This document shows, one piece after another, positions 24,587-35,614 of a stretch of 64,000 nucleotides of DNA; position 1 is the first letter of the stretch; each line of letters begins with the position of its first letter. Under the pieces are notes generated by a model. The model was given only the letters and a program-made list of their open reading frames with translations, was not told the DNA's origin and ran no database searches. The DNA lies in assembly GCF_963583255.1 (NCBI RefSeq), contig NC_084813.1:21570002-21634001 (forward strand), in the 5' to 3' direction. Origin of the DNA: Pyrus communis (taxonomy: Eukaryota > Streptophyta > Magnoliopsida > Rosales > Rosaceae). The position numbers and the translations under genes are program-made.

Positions 24587-24878
24587 TGTTATGAACAGTA
24601 AACAATGTGATTTTCTTAATCACATTTTTAATAAGTGAATTAGTATTAAGCATGGGATTAGTTACATTTGGTTATGTTTTGTTGTTTTGTGCTGAGATGG
24701 CCAGTTGCCTTAGTTGTATGGCTTTATATGGCCGAATGGTTATGGAAAGAGAACGGTTATTTGAATTAAAGAAATATTATTCTAAAAAATAGGAGCCCAA
24801 CTCCCTTTGTCTCCATCACTCCCATACTCAATTGTTATATGTTGCTGCAATAGGTCAAGGTTGAATTAGGTCCTAACA
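24587..24878 (+). repeat. 3' LTR of the chromovirus
   Basis: It is 292 bases and the partner of 19762-20048. A TTATATGGCC stretch and AGAAATATTATTCTAAAAAA mark both. It ends TCCTAACA directly before the TCAAC target copy. Confidence 0.92.
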
Positions 24879-25439
24879 TCAACGGCTACGGGAGAGGATG
24901 AGGAGGAAGCCCATGGGAAGAGAAAGGCAGCGGCATAATGAATGTAGGGTTTGTTTTAAGATTTGGATTGTGTAAATATCGAAAATGATAAGGGATATTT
25001 TTTTTCTTAAAATGTTATAAATTTGTGTTCCACGGAGGTGGAACAAGTCATTCCAGGGGGGAGGTGGAACGAAAAATCTGGCAAAAAGCGTCCCATAGAA
25101 CAGAGCGCTCCACTGCATTCCGTCTCATCCCATGTACCAAACGGTACCTTACAGACATGCATGGATCATGTAAAATTATTAGAGAGATGGGCCAAAGACC
25201 ACTACCAACAACACCGATATTGTCCCCAACTTAGTAATTACCACATGCACAATCTGTCAGGTGTGAGGTTTTATCACAAAAGACCTCAATGTTAGTTAGA
25301 GTGGGGTTATAATATTTAAACTATTACCTTTCTTTTTCTACAGCCAATGAGGGATTCAACATGCCCGCTCACGTGGACCGAATTAGTAGGTTACACGTGA
25401 GACCCAATTATGGAAATCTTCATTGATATGTTGTAACTA

Positions 25440-25870
25440 ACGCCAATGTTCTCGAAAACTCAGCAAATCACAATCCATCAGAACTAACACCTCTTTTCGA
25501 ATACCTAGCTGGAGCTAGCACCAATCGTTTTAGGAGCCCAACTAGAACAAACACCGCTTTTCGAAAGCTCGACTAACAAATCATAATCATCAGAATTAAC
25601 GCCTCTTTTTGAAAGCCCAACTTGAACTAACACTAATATTTTAAAAGCCCAATTGGAACTAACGTATTTTGTTTTTTTGAAAGCCCGATAAATAAATCTC
25701 TTGATATGTTGAAACTAAAGCTTCTTTTTGAAAGTCCATTTGGAACAAATGCTATTTTTTTTCGAAAACTCAATTGAAACTAAATCCTCTTTTCAGAAGT
25801 CCCAACAAAATTGGGACAGAAAGACCAGCAACAAAATTACCGTTTGGAACTAACGTCTTTTTGCTCATAC
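25440..25870. repeat. Degenerate tandem repeat (~55-65-base unit)
   Basis: About seven irregular units share a core like GAACTAACGCCTCTTTTCGA followed by AAAGCCCAACT. Spacing varies and the units have diverged, so this is an old minisatellite-like array. No reading frame accompanies it. Confidence 0.6.
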
Positions 25871-26689
25871 CAGCAACAAAATTACCGTTTCATATATGAT
25901 CTTAACAGAAAGACATTGCGTTTTGGCCCCCAAGATTGTGTTAAAAGTCCATGAACTGTGCTAATCATTAGCAATTAATATTAGAAATGAATAAAATTTC
26001 CAAAGAAAATTTCAACCTCCCTTGATTTGAACATGCATGTGTCTGTTTGCCTGAACTTTTTCAAGTCGATTTGTTATTTGAAAACCATTGAGATGTTGTG
26101 GCTCGAACTGATGATGTACAGCTGCAACTGCATCAAGGCCGGTCTAGAGATTTTTGAGGCCCAGGGCGATGCTAAAAAATGTGTCCTCACTTTATATAAG
26201 AAACATATTTGTTTTCACACGTAAGACATCGATAAAATTATACTTAAAAAAACATTTCAAATTTAATAATTTAGAAACACAGAAAAACTAATTTATTTTG
26301 TATTGTGAGAAGGAAACAAAAATACTCTGGGTTTACAAGTAGATAGTTAAATCCATCTTAATTAGCTAAAATTTTCTGCTGTGAAATATTCAAACCATAT
26401 TGGCCATTAATTAGGTTATAATCTGCATCAAATATCTCTTAATATAAATATAAACCATCTCATGGTCTAAATAAGTTTCAAACAAGTTTGCTCTACAATA
26501 AGGCTCCCTTTGGATGAAAGGATTTGGATTTGTTAACGAGGCTGAATTTGATAGATAAACTAGAAAACATTAGATTGTGTTAAGTAGTGCATTTCAAGAC
26601 CCCAAATTCTCCTTATTAATGCACACTTTTGTGTATGAATGTTAGTTGCTTCCTAATTTGGGAAGGATCGATGGTCCGATGGATATACC
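25871..26689. other. Non-coding spacer before the second block
   Basis: A/T-rich DNA with no gene signal on either strand. A short frame at 26027-26224 has no recognisable motif. Confidence 0.45.
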
Positions 26690-26820
26690 AGCTGCTGGAT
26701 GTCATCCATGCAATAATTATCCTATCCTATCCAATCCAACCGTACACAACCGTACACAAGAAGAAAGAACTCAAAAACTCATTCTCCTAGTCGGAGCTGA
26801 CGCCAAATACTTGAGCAAGG
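26690..26820 (+). pseudogene. Small aspartic-protease-like remnant at the block junction
   Basis: The frame reads RTQEERTQKLILLVGADAKY, which resembles the propeptide part TRSERTRKLILLINQSARQ of the 46402 fragment. It directly joins the truncated PPR copy at about 26823. Only ~40 residues can be compared, so this is a weak call. Confidence 0.4.
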
Positions 26821-26822
26821 AT

Positions 26823-27060
26823 TTTCGGGAGGAGGGAGAGTTGGTGAAAACCCACCTGGAATTTGAGCTGGAACTTGACGTACAGTGAGAATTTGAAGCT
26901 TTTGACGAAGACCTCCATGTTGGAGGCAGAATATGGGCTGCTGAGAGGGAAAGGGGAGCTCTCAGCAGGGTTCTTCTCAGGTTTTTGGGTGTTCTGTTCG
27001 ACTGTGTGCTCAGTCGGTGAAGCTGAAAGCCTGAAACGGTGAAATGGCTTATGAAGATTT
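26823..27060 (-). pseudogene. Truncated copy of the PPR gene 5' end
   Basis: It matches about 1508-1766 on the same strand, covering roughly the first 60 codons and the leader of the PPR gene. Deletions (about 17 bases near 26930 and one that removes the ATG around 26985) destroy the frame. The match ends abruptly at the TTCGGGAGGAGGGAGAG junction, so it marks the left end of the second block. Confidence 0.85.
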
Positions 27061-27618
27061 TGTCTTTTTCTTTTTATTTTTTGGGCTTTTTGCTTGTCCT
27101 TTTATTTGAAGCCCAATTACCATATTAATGTGTATGAATTGGCAACATTGTTTGGTTTTGTTTCTTCTTGTTTGTACGAATTAAATTTGGTTTCCCAAAG
27201 TGTGGTCATATAAGTCCAAATAAAACTAATTAATAATAAATCTAGACCGAGATATTCCAAGTTAATTCTCACGAACATAACTAACTGAACAAGACAGGAG
27301 ATTATAAAGTAAAAATTGTCTAAATCCAATTCAAAACTATAGTTTGTTAAGAGTTTTCTGTGTAGACATGCCGAAGATTACATTGCCAAGATATTGAAAG
27401 CAACTGTTGGTTTGATAAACTTTGGGGTGAAATTAAATCCTCATGGGTTTAATTAGTAGTGAAACTTATAATTCTATGATTCTCTAGGAAAGAAAAAATA
27501 CAAGTCCTATTCCTGGTAGGAAAAGATATCCTTTGTTAATCTCATCATATCCTCCATGTAAAAGCAACCTTTCAATACCACATCACATTCTTCCTGCCGC
27601 GCATTAGACAATCATACG

Positions 27619-27620
<2 letters not shown>

Positions 27621-27673
<53 letters not shown>
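27621..27673. repeat. (CT)n microsatellite in the F-box leader, copy B
   Basis: About 53 bases of TC repeat in the pyrimidine-rich leader before the F-box relic. The matching spot in copy A (2290-2310) holds only a short imperfect CT tract, so the repeat length changed after duplication. Confidence 0.93.
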
Positions 27674-27675
<2 letters not shown>

Positions 27676-27768
27676 TGTGTGTTTAGTTCCCTACATAGTT
27701 CATCATACGTGTGAGGTCGAGAATTTAATCTTTAATTGTTTTATTACGCAGGTACTAGGACTACTGAG

Positions 27769-29150
27769 ATGTCAAGGACCAAGAGAATGATGCACTGGTC
27801 TACGAAGATGCCGCAGACCAAGAGAATGAAGCAATACACTACCAAGATGCCGAGAAGAACGAAGAGAATGATCAGTCAACGCACTACTACGGAGATGCCT
27901 AGTACGGTATTACCAAGAGGATGAGGCAGTAAAAGGGTTCAACGCAGTTGATGGACCTCCCCATCGACATCCTCCTCATCATTCTCTCGAGACTGCCCAC
28001 AAAGTTACTCATTTTCCTGCCGTCGTGTTTGTAAGACCTTATGTAGCCTATTCATCTGCCGTTTTCTTGCTGACATGTATTCACAATATATTGCTACTAC
28101 TGATGAAAAACTAGAGCGCATCATCCTCGGGTCATGATTCTTACTAGGTCTAAGTTAATCACCTTACCGGGGAAATTTGGTATTAGAGCCAGGAATGAAC
28201 GTGCGTTTTGTTGGTGTTTGGTGGCTGTGATTAGAGCCAATTTGGAGTCCCACATCGGCTAGAGGAAGAGCCAGTGGTTTATAAGGAATGGTCCTACACA
28301 CGCATTGCTGAGGTCTTTTAGGAAAACTCCCTACCCGTTTCTCACGGGTGGCTGAAGTGGAGGAATGTTGGCAATGCTGACTCTTGTGTGGGTGACCCGT
28401 TGGTGTGCTTTTGCACAGAAATTAATAGCAGAGCCTAGGTAACGCTTGGGATTGGTGATGCTTATGATATTTGAAGTTGAAGAGCTAATTTGGAATTTGG
28501 TGCATGTGGTCAAGGTGGAGCTCTATTTGCATTTGGATCGTGAGATGTAAATTTGATGATGGCTCGAATCTCGCCAAGGTGGAGATTGTTGGCATTTGGT
28601 GGCTGCGATTAGAGCCAATTTGGAGTCCCACATTGCCTAGAGGAAGAGCCATCTAGTGGTTTATAAGGAATGGTACCACACACACAAATTGTAGACGCTT
28701 TTCCCCCCATACCCGTTTCTCCCAAGTGGCTATAAAGTGGCCGAAATATTTGCAATACTCACTCATGTGTGTGGGAACCAGTGGTATGTTTCAGCACAAA
28801 ACATTTGGCATTCCGGCCTTCATTGGATCTGGCCAACACAATCTCAAGTTTTCTGCTTACGACTTGCTTTGCTTGAAGAACGACCCAACATCATTAGAAG
28901 GAGGTGGTCATGCCTTCCTAGTAAATCCTCAAGGAGGAGTTCTAATGCTCCCATCAAGTAAATTCGACGCAGTTTGAGCCAACATCATTAGAAGGAGGCG
29001 GTCAAGCCTTACTAGTAAATCCTCGAAGAGGAGAAGTTCTAAAGCTCCCATCAAGTAAATTCGATGAAGCTTCAAACTGCACGTACGACTGGTATGGTAT
29101 GGATATGATGTCGGTTCTTGCTCCCACAAGATTGTACATGTATCTGGACC
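27769..29150 (+). pseudogene. F-box / F-box-associated domain gene relic, copy B
   Basis: ATG 27769 starts MSRTKRMMHWSTKMPQ and continues the basic ~13-residue repeats to a stop at 27924 (QAKRM-type units: KRMKQYTTKMPRRT, KRMISQRTTTEM). The F-box core is better kept than in copy A: MDLPIDILLIILSRLPTKLL at about 27949-28008, then after a shift SCRRVCKTLCSLF. The F-box-associated part is split by a TRIM element (28209-28798). Just after it a stretch of about 95 bases (EPTSLEGG to SSKFD) occurs twice in tandem (28885-28977 and 28978-29070). YGM and HKIV-like remains follow to about 29140. Confidence 0.75.
28209..28798 (+). mobile_element. TRIM-like element (miniature LTR retrotransposon)
   Basis: Two direct terminal repeats, 28209-28417 and 28587-28798 (about 210 bases), both start TGTTGG and end GCACA. 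After the first repeat comes a worn primer site, AATAGCAGAGCCTAGG, comparable with GGTATCAGAGCC of the initiator-Met-tRNA type. Before the second is a purine tract, AAGGTGGAGAT. The internal part is only ~170 bases and non-coding. It interrupts the F-box relic at a point that is continuous in copy A (about 2825). I could not resolve a target duplication. Confidence 0.75.
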
Positions 29151-29280
29151 AAAGTTAGACAGCCTAGTGACCCAAATCTATGTATTGGGCTCATCGTCAT
29201 AGAGACAAATATCAATATGCTCACCTCCTCCCCTTTGTTTAAGTGCGAGTTGTGTAGGCGTGTCTACGTATAGAAATATG

Positions 29281-30286
29281 CACTGGCTGGTTTAAGTTAA
29301 AGTCTTCCAAGCCATCAAAATCAAAGCACAAAGCTGCAGAAATTGAAGACCTTGGACAAAAACTTCTCGCTTAAGTGACACAGTTACAGTTATAGGTAGT
29401 TCAATTACAATTATAGTTAAAATCTGAAGGCGAAGAAGATGAAACTTCCTCCGAGTCATCAGATGCTTTATCACAACAACCAATCAAAGCACTAGGTGGG
29501 CTGACTACCAAGATGCACGAGACTCATTTGTATAAAGTTATGTGAAACAATAAGTCAAGTCATGCTAACGCAGTCAGTCATCATATGAAGAATTCAGTCA
29601 TCATTTCACACCAATCAAGACACCATGTGAAGCATTCATACATCATTTGCATAGTAAACAAGGAATCAATCAGTCAGTAGGAATCACTCAACACGTTCTA
29701 CAGTAGAAGCAACAATTATTCCAACAAAGTTAACTATTCTTCAACAGTAAAAGTAAGTCATTTGCCATCCCGTGTCTCAACAGTAAAGAATTCAATCATT
29801 CAAGTCTCCTTTTCCAAAGTCTATAACAAGAGGACTATGAAGAAAAAGAAAGCAAGTTAATTTCCACATCTTTTCCTTAGTTCAAATTTTCTTTGAGTTC
29901 TCATTGTACTAAAGAAATCAAACACTATAAACACTTTTAAATTGTTAGAAGAAGGATGCCTGTGTGCACAATTTTCAATCCATTCAGTAAATTGTACCAC
30001 ATTCAACATTTGTAAGTCTTTTGATTACAAAAGAAGTAATTTCAAAATTCTATTTGAAATCTATTTTCAGTAATTATATCGCATTATTAATTTAAATTCA
30101 TTATTTTCATCATAATATATGATACTGTTTTACTAAGCAATCTCAGTCATTCCAGAATTGAGGTATTTACAAAATAGACAAAGAGCCAAATTTCTGTACA
30201 TTCATGTTGTCCATATATTTTAGTCAATCTTATCTCATTAGACATCTAGTTAACAGATCCATCGCCAGATCTATATCTATACATAC

Positions 30287-30320
<34 letters not shown>

Positions 30321-30795
30321 GTTCAACTCAGATTTTGTCTTTAGACTTGTACTTACCATGAATTCATTACCTTCTGTTGATTTCTTATATAAACCCTCGT
30401 GTGCACCGTGACAATTTCTTCAAAGAAATTAACGGTAGTAAACGGATTTCCTTGTACTAATTTATTACTCTTTTTGAAACCGTATTTTGTCCAAGAAAGA
30501 AGGAAAGTCGGGTTTTGGGAAGAAGAGATATGTGAAATACAAAATAATAATAATGTTGCAAGAGTCTGTAAGAGGAGGAAGATCCATATAAATTATTAAT
30601 GTATAAAATGTTGTAAGATCAACAGATTTGTTTTTTCAAAGAAGCCCCTATGGGGAAGTTGAAAAGTAAAAGGGAAAATATACAAGAAAACGAGAGGGGG
30701 AATAGAACCTAACTCCTCTAAAACAAAGCCTACAATATATAAACTTGCAAACATTGGAACACCAAAAAACAAAAACTTAGGAAAACGATAAAATC
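29281..30795. other. Insertion specific to copy B, origin unknown
   Basis: Copy A runs straight from about 3225 to 3230 where copy B has these ~1.5 kb. The DNA has many CAGTCATC / AATCAAGT-like short motifs at 29560-29790, an AT-rich middle, an (ATAC)n-(AT)n microsatellite at 30281-30320, and a non-coding tail. LTR-derived DNA is possible but no paired LTR was found. Confidence 0.45.
30281..30320. repeat. Compound (CATA)n-(TA)n microsatellite
   Basis: About five ATAC/CATA units pass into ten TA units. It lies in the copy-B-specific insertion. Confidence 0.9.
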
Positions 30796-30809
30796 ACATC
30801 TCATAAAAG

Positions 30810-31420
30810 TGAGACTAACTTGTAAGCCAAGATGCACATTGATTTGAAATTAGAAACCATTCAAGGCAAGAAAATCTAAATGCAAAGAAGAAAGAATCGT
30901 CGGCGGAGTTGAGTCAGGCCACATTAAGGTTGATGAAGACAAGCCCATGTTAAGCTATCCACAATGACATTCCCTACCTGCTACATGTGAGAGTAATAAA
31001 AAAGTCATATTTTGGATGTGAGTCAAACAAGTAAACCATTGTGTAGGAAGAGGCCAAGGAGGGACAAAATTTGGCAAGCGAATACAAGCAAGAACACTTG
31101 AAGAATCACTTTTCAACCAAACACATGCCAACCCTGCTGATAAGAAAAATCTACACCAAGAATAACTGCTATTAATTTTGCAAAAAAATAAAATAAAATA
31201 ATTGCGATGACTTATACCTCGAGAAAACTACTCAAAAACGACCATGTCTATCCCTAAAAACTCCCCGACAAGCAATAAGACCAAGATTCCTCTTAGCCAA
31301 GTCATTACTGTTAAGCTTAAGCCAAGAATACCAGGGTGGAGACCAAAGCACATGACGAATAATGTGAGCCTTACAAGGAATGAGTTGAAAAAATGATACA
31401 AATATCTAAACCTAAAGAAT
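30810..31420 (-). pseudogene. LINE-type RNase H domain relic, copy B
   Basis: Counterpart of 3240-3810. On the minus strand 31350-31230 keeps MCFGLHPGILG, then a worn LNSNDLAKRNLG-like region, then GEFLGIDMVVFE. Frames are more broken than in copy A. Confidence 0.5.
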
Positions 31421-31887
31421 AAACTTATCAACACGAGTGATCTCAGTTTTTTTTGTCAGCAGATTTAATTGACATTCAGAGGCGATATAAAGAAACTGGT
31501 TGATCTTTGAAATTAAATTTATTGTGTGTTTTCTAAATAGTAGTAATGATAAAAATCCCACAAAAATGAAGATGAAAATGGTAAATAGAAAACTAGTTTT
31601 GACACAGATAATAGTCCAGATGTTGAATATTTTCTTAAATATTGGGTTAAACTTCTATGACAACACAGTTGTGTCTCTTATATATACAAAGAGACTGAAG
31701 AAAAAAATGTGATTCTATTTACCAATATAAGAGGACATATTTATATTTGTACCCTATAAACAATCTTTATATGTAGTTTCCTCGAAAACAAAATATGATA
31801 GGACCAATTTCGTTTCGTACTGGTTTACCCAAGGACACCATTTGTTGCACAAAGTATTTCATAACGAAGCCTCTTTGCCTCAACTTA

Positions 31888-33016
31888 GAGCAGCTCCAGC
31901 GGGAGCTTTTGCTCTGGGCACAGGCCCGTGAACAGGGCTAGAGAGCGCGATTGATTTGGTCCAGCGTGTGGTAGCCCGAGGGACAGGCCCAACCCGGGGG
32001 AGAGGCCTGGCACGAGTTGCCAGCCCGAGAGCCCGAAGTGGGTGTGACGTCATGGCGACGTCAGCTGTTTTTTTATTTTTTTTCTGTCAGGCGCGTGGCC
32101 TTCAAGCGCGCGTGGGCGCGCATTAGGCGACATAAATTCAGAAATGGGGCTCGCGGCCCACTCAGATTTCTTACAGTTGGGGAGGTCACGTGGCTTCCCC
32201 ATGTCCGTTGGATTTCAACGGCTAAATTTTATGGACCGTTGGATTTTCAAAGGTAAAAAAAAAATTAAAAACCTCATTTAATTTCATTCGTTGGATCTGA
32301 GATCAACGGTCCACGTTATTAGGCTATGGAAATTTAAAAAAAAAAAGAAAAAACAATTTAAAATTTTGAAATGTTACAGTTGTGCCACGTGGCACAATCT
32401 GGAGTGTTAGAAATTCAAATTTTTTAATCCAACGGCAGAGATTAATTAGGTGAATAAAAATTAAAAAAAATGTAAAAAATTATTATAAATCAGAAGAAAA
32501 AAAATGAGAAAATTAAAAAAAAAATGATTTCACTTTTCTATAAATACCTTCACATTATCTTCTACCTTACACCACAATTTCATATTTTCTCAACTAGTTT
32601 CAACCACATTCCTATCTTTCTTTCAAAGTTTCAATCTAATTTTTTTTTCCATCACCAATAATTGTCTTTTCGGATTTTATGACAAGTAGGGCAACAAGAA
32701 CGATTAAAAATCTTATCTGAAATTACAAATAAAATTATTTTGTATTATTTAATAATACTTCGGATAATAACACGTAGCGCAACGAGAACGATTAAAAATC
32801 TTATCCAATATTATAATTAAAATTATTTTGTATTATTTTATAAATAAAAAAAATACTAATATTTTATTGCCTATTGCTAGGGCTATTGGAGTGTAACGGT
32901 GGAGATGCAAATTCTATTGCCAGGGCTATTTACTGTTCATTAAGGGCAATTACTGTTTATTAGGTGGATTGAATAATGCATTGCCTGTGGGGAGGGCTCC
33001 AACGCTAGAGTTGCTC
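31888..33016. mobile_element. PIF/Harbinger-type non-autonomous element with TTA duplication
   Basis: The left end is GAGCAGCTCCAGCGGGAGC and the right end reads, inverted, GAGCAACTCTAGCGTTGGAG. TTA flanks both sides exactly (31885-31887 and 33017-33019), as is typical of PIF/Harbinger. The 1129-base element is GC-rich on the left and A/T-rich on the right, and carries no transposase frame. It is missing from the copy A block. Confidence 0.8.
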
Positions 33017-33019
33017 TTA

Positions 33020-33216
33020 GCGCGATGTTGTTGTGCCGTAACCTTAAAGTGACATTCGTCCCTTAAAGTTTGATGCAACGAATGCCTTTGTCGCAAGACA
33101 TCTTTTATCTTCACCGCACAATTGTTTGCTTCTCGACCTTTACCCAAAAATTTGTGCGACAAACGCTTTGCGCGACAAATTGATTTTCCTTGGGAAAATA
33201 CTCTTCCGTAGTAGTG
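33020..33216. mobile_element. Possible CACTA element end
   Basis: The segment ends GTAGTAGTG at 33216; inverted this reads CACTACTACGGAAGAGTATT, the classical CACTA terminus. Repeated GCGACA / GCGCGAC motifs precede it, like CACTA subterminal repeats. The other end was not found. The PIF/Harbinger element at 31888-33016 lies directly to the left and may be nested in it. Confidence 0.4.
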
Positions 33217-34190
33217 TATTCCTTCATGATTCCAAAGCACAATTAACAATGGCTGCAACAAACACAACAAACTCATATTCAATACTCTGATGTTGAACTT
33301 ACCATATTGACCTCACAACGATCAAAGTAACATATAGTGAGACTCTGAGACCACCGAACTCACATATAGCATATTGCAAGATGATAAAAACTCTACCAAA
33401 GTGAGACTGCAAAACACAGACGACTCATATTGAGTTTTCTAATTGTTACAAACACAATCTTACCCAGAACGTCCACCAGTCTACCCCACCTCTACAATGC
33501 CAGACTAGCCAACACCTCTGACAACTTCACCACTCCCTAAAGAAGTCCACAACAACCTCGCATTAATCAAAGCAAGGCATGTTAGAATATGAGTATGAGA
33601 ATGTATGTTATAGTCGATTATTTGGATTCAAACTGGTGCATAGAAGTCTAATAGAAAAAGGTTTTGAATTGTTGAAGACCTTATAGGATTGAAATGCACG
33701 CTTGATTTTGGACTAAGACCTATTATTAGTGCAAGCATTAAATTTTGTAAGAGAGGAGAAAGTTTGCTATAGATGATTGGTGGTTCATCATCTTCAGTCC
33801 GTGCAAGGTAAAATGCACTATTTTGATGTCTTCTATAACTTCTTGTAGATTGCTTCTACAATTCAGTTTGATTCTTGTGTGTATCGAATTGTAGTTTTGA
33901 TATGTGTATGATTTGTGGTTCATAAGCTTAATAATCTGTTTGACTTATATTCTTGATAAGCTTAGTCATAGAAACCAGACAATAAAAGACATATCCACCA
34001 TTAACCCAAACCAGATGCGGTAGGAAAAACATTGCCAAAAGGAAACAACAAAAGATTCTAAGATTTTGGTTGGATCTACTATAGTATGACCGCCAGACCA
34101 GATATTTTACAAATCTTGAGACAATAAAAAAAAAAAAAAAAAAAAAAGGAAACTTCTTGTGTAAATAAGAATATATGCTCAGTTATTTTT
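33217..34190. other. Non-coding part of copy B
   Basis: It follows copy A 4230-5150 and 6770-6960, with the foldback element missing. There is a poly-A run at about 34128-34146. No gene signal. Confidence 0.45.
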
Positions 34191-34240
34191 ATTGGTTACT
34201 TAATCAGCTCCTAAATTTGTTGCATATCTCCCTTGAGTAG

Positions 34241-34369
34241 ATTAAGCATGAAATTAGTATTACATGAGCTGGCTCGGTGGGATCATCTGTAGGCTGGAGC
34301 ACAGGAGGTTTACTGAGAGGAAATAGACTGTTGGTCCATGGACAGCAAAACCCTTATCCTATAAGATAG
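34241..34369 (+). pseudogene. Orphan terpene synthase exon 7 relic
   Basis: It matches exon 7 of TPS-A (13131-13246) and TPS-B (43547-43662), including the intron end before it (TTGCATATCTCCCTTGAGTAG at ~34220-34240) and the start of the following splice site (AGGTAATC). ATTAAGCATGAAATTAGTAT and TGTTGGTCCATGGA are clear. Small insertions destroy the frame. No neighbouring exons 6 or 8 are seen. It is the remnant of a third synthase copy or of an unequal exchange, 5.5 kb upstream of TPS-B. Confidence 0.82.
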
Positions 34370-34549
34370 GTAATCAGCCAAACTATTGCATTTCACTTCA
34401 GACTCTTATCTCATTTTCTTAGCATAAAGTAGCACAAAATATAATTTGCAATGAAAATAAATGACAGGTATAGGGAAATGGGGGGTTCTAATGACGTGTA
34501 AAATAGTGCGTATATTGTAATTAAACACAGAAAAGTATATGTTGGGAAT

Positions 34550-35594
34550 TCTCCTTCAATTAGTCCACATGATATCATGCTCACGAGACACCGAAAAACA
34601 TATTGGGAGACTTTGGAAGCAAACAAAAGACAAATTGAATCAGACTTGTAGGCAATAATTGGGGCTTTTCCTTCAACATGATTAAGAATATGAGGACTTG
34701 CTTATTTGGTCGGTTCGTACGTACCATTAGTAGGTTTACAATTAACCAATGACATGCATGACATCAAGATTAGAAATAGTAATGTTGCTTTCTTCCCTTA
34801 TACTAGTCTCAGTCCTCGCATTTGCAGGCGGCCTCCAAGTAGTCAGATTCACACACACAGTCTAGTTCAATATATATTTATAAAAACTGTGGTCATAAAT
34901 CATGCACCATTTCCATATCAGATAAGTACTAAACAGATTAGCTGTGTTTGTTTTGAGGAAACTTCTGTGCATTGGGTCGATTTCGACTATTATGGCCACC
35001 AAGTACGTACCTACATATTTACATCTACTTTAATTGGCTATCCTATAATTAGCTATCACATCTCTAGGACATAAAAGGATAATAAAAATTAAAAACGAAA
35101 TAGTTATCAAATAAAGTTTAAATACAATTAGTTTGAAAAGATTATACGTAAGATTAATGTTACATTTATCATATTTTTTATACTACATTTGTATTACCTC
35201 TGTAACAAAAATAGGACTCACCTATATACGTGGGTCTCATTTTTATTAAAAAAATAGTACCAATCTGATATAAAAAATGTGATAAAAGAATAATATCAAA
35301 TGTTAGCCTTCATGCAAAATCGTATGTTGTGAATATGGGGTCACTATACCAGCCAGCTACCATGCCAGGTTATATCTTGTTCGCAGTGGATAACGCGTTA
35401 CCAAGTTGAAAAGTCGATATATGTCGGCCCAGGTACCCTTAGCCCTCGGGCATCAGTTTTTATTTTATTTTTGTGAAAAAAAATACAAAACGGCTCTAAT
35501 TTCATATTAAGTTAGGTTAATTAATCAGGAGGTACTTACACTGTAGCAGTATGCTTGACCAACAAGCACGAAAAACCAGCGTAGATTTTTATTA
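34550..35594. other. Non-coding upstream DNA matching copy A 6960-8420
   Basis: It contains TCCTTCAACATGATTAAGA and GGCGGCCTCCAAGT (34600-34850), shared with copy A and with the inverted arms at 36.7 and 57.1 kb. The two SINEs of copy A are missing here. A frame at 34706-35074 has no recognisable domain. Confidence 0.45.
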
Positions 35595-35614
35595 GGATTT
35601 TCATTACGGACAAT

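Larger units (their letters stand above)
19762..24878 (+). mobile_element. Complete but decayed Ty3/Gypsy chromovirus (Reina-like size)
   Basis: Two LTRs of about 290 bases start TGTTATGAAC and end TCCTAACA. A degenerate primer site (TTGGTATTGGCC) follows the left LTR and a purine tract (GAAGGGGAGGGAAA) precedes the right one. The flanks are TCGAC (19757-19761) and TCAAC (24879-24883), a 5-base target duplication with one change. Inside, in order: gag, protease, reverse transcriptase, RNase H, integrase and a chromodomain-like end. The short length (5117 bases) and short LTRs suit the Reina lineage; that assignment is inference. Stops and frameshifts rule out activity. Confidence 0.92.
17688..25150. 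mobile_element. Possible non-autonomous DNA element enclosing the Gypsy insertion
   Basis: At about 17688 the sequence reads AGGTTCCGTGTTATGTTTGG and at about 25120-25150 it reads CCATGTACCAAACGGTACCT, which look like inverted versions of one terminus. Both are flanked inside by GGGACGGAAC-like tracts. Without the Gypsy element the interior would be about 2.3 kb. The left end cuts off the aspartic protease fragment. Target duplication and family are unresolved, so this stays a suggestion. Confidence 0.35.

Noticed and set aside
28209..28798. Clear 5-base target duplication for the TRIM
   Set aside because: Flanking bases (CGTTT and AAACA) do not match, so the duplication could not be supported.
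34706..35074. 122-residue gene in block B
   Set aside because: The equivalent DNA in block A is not open and no domain is visible.
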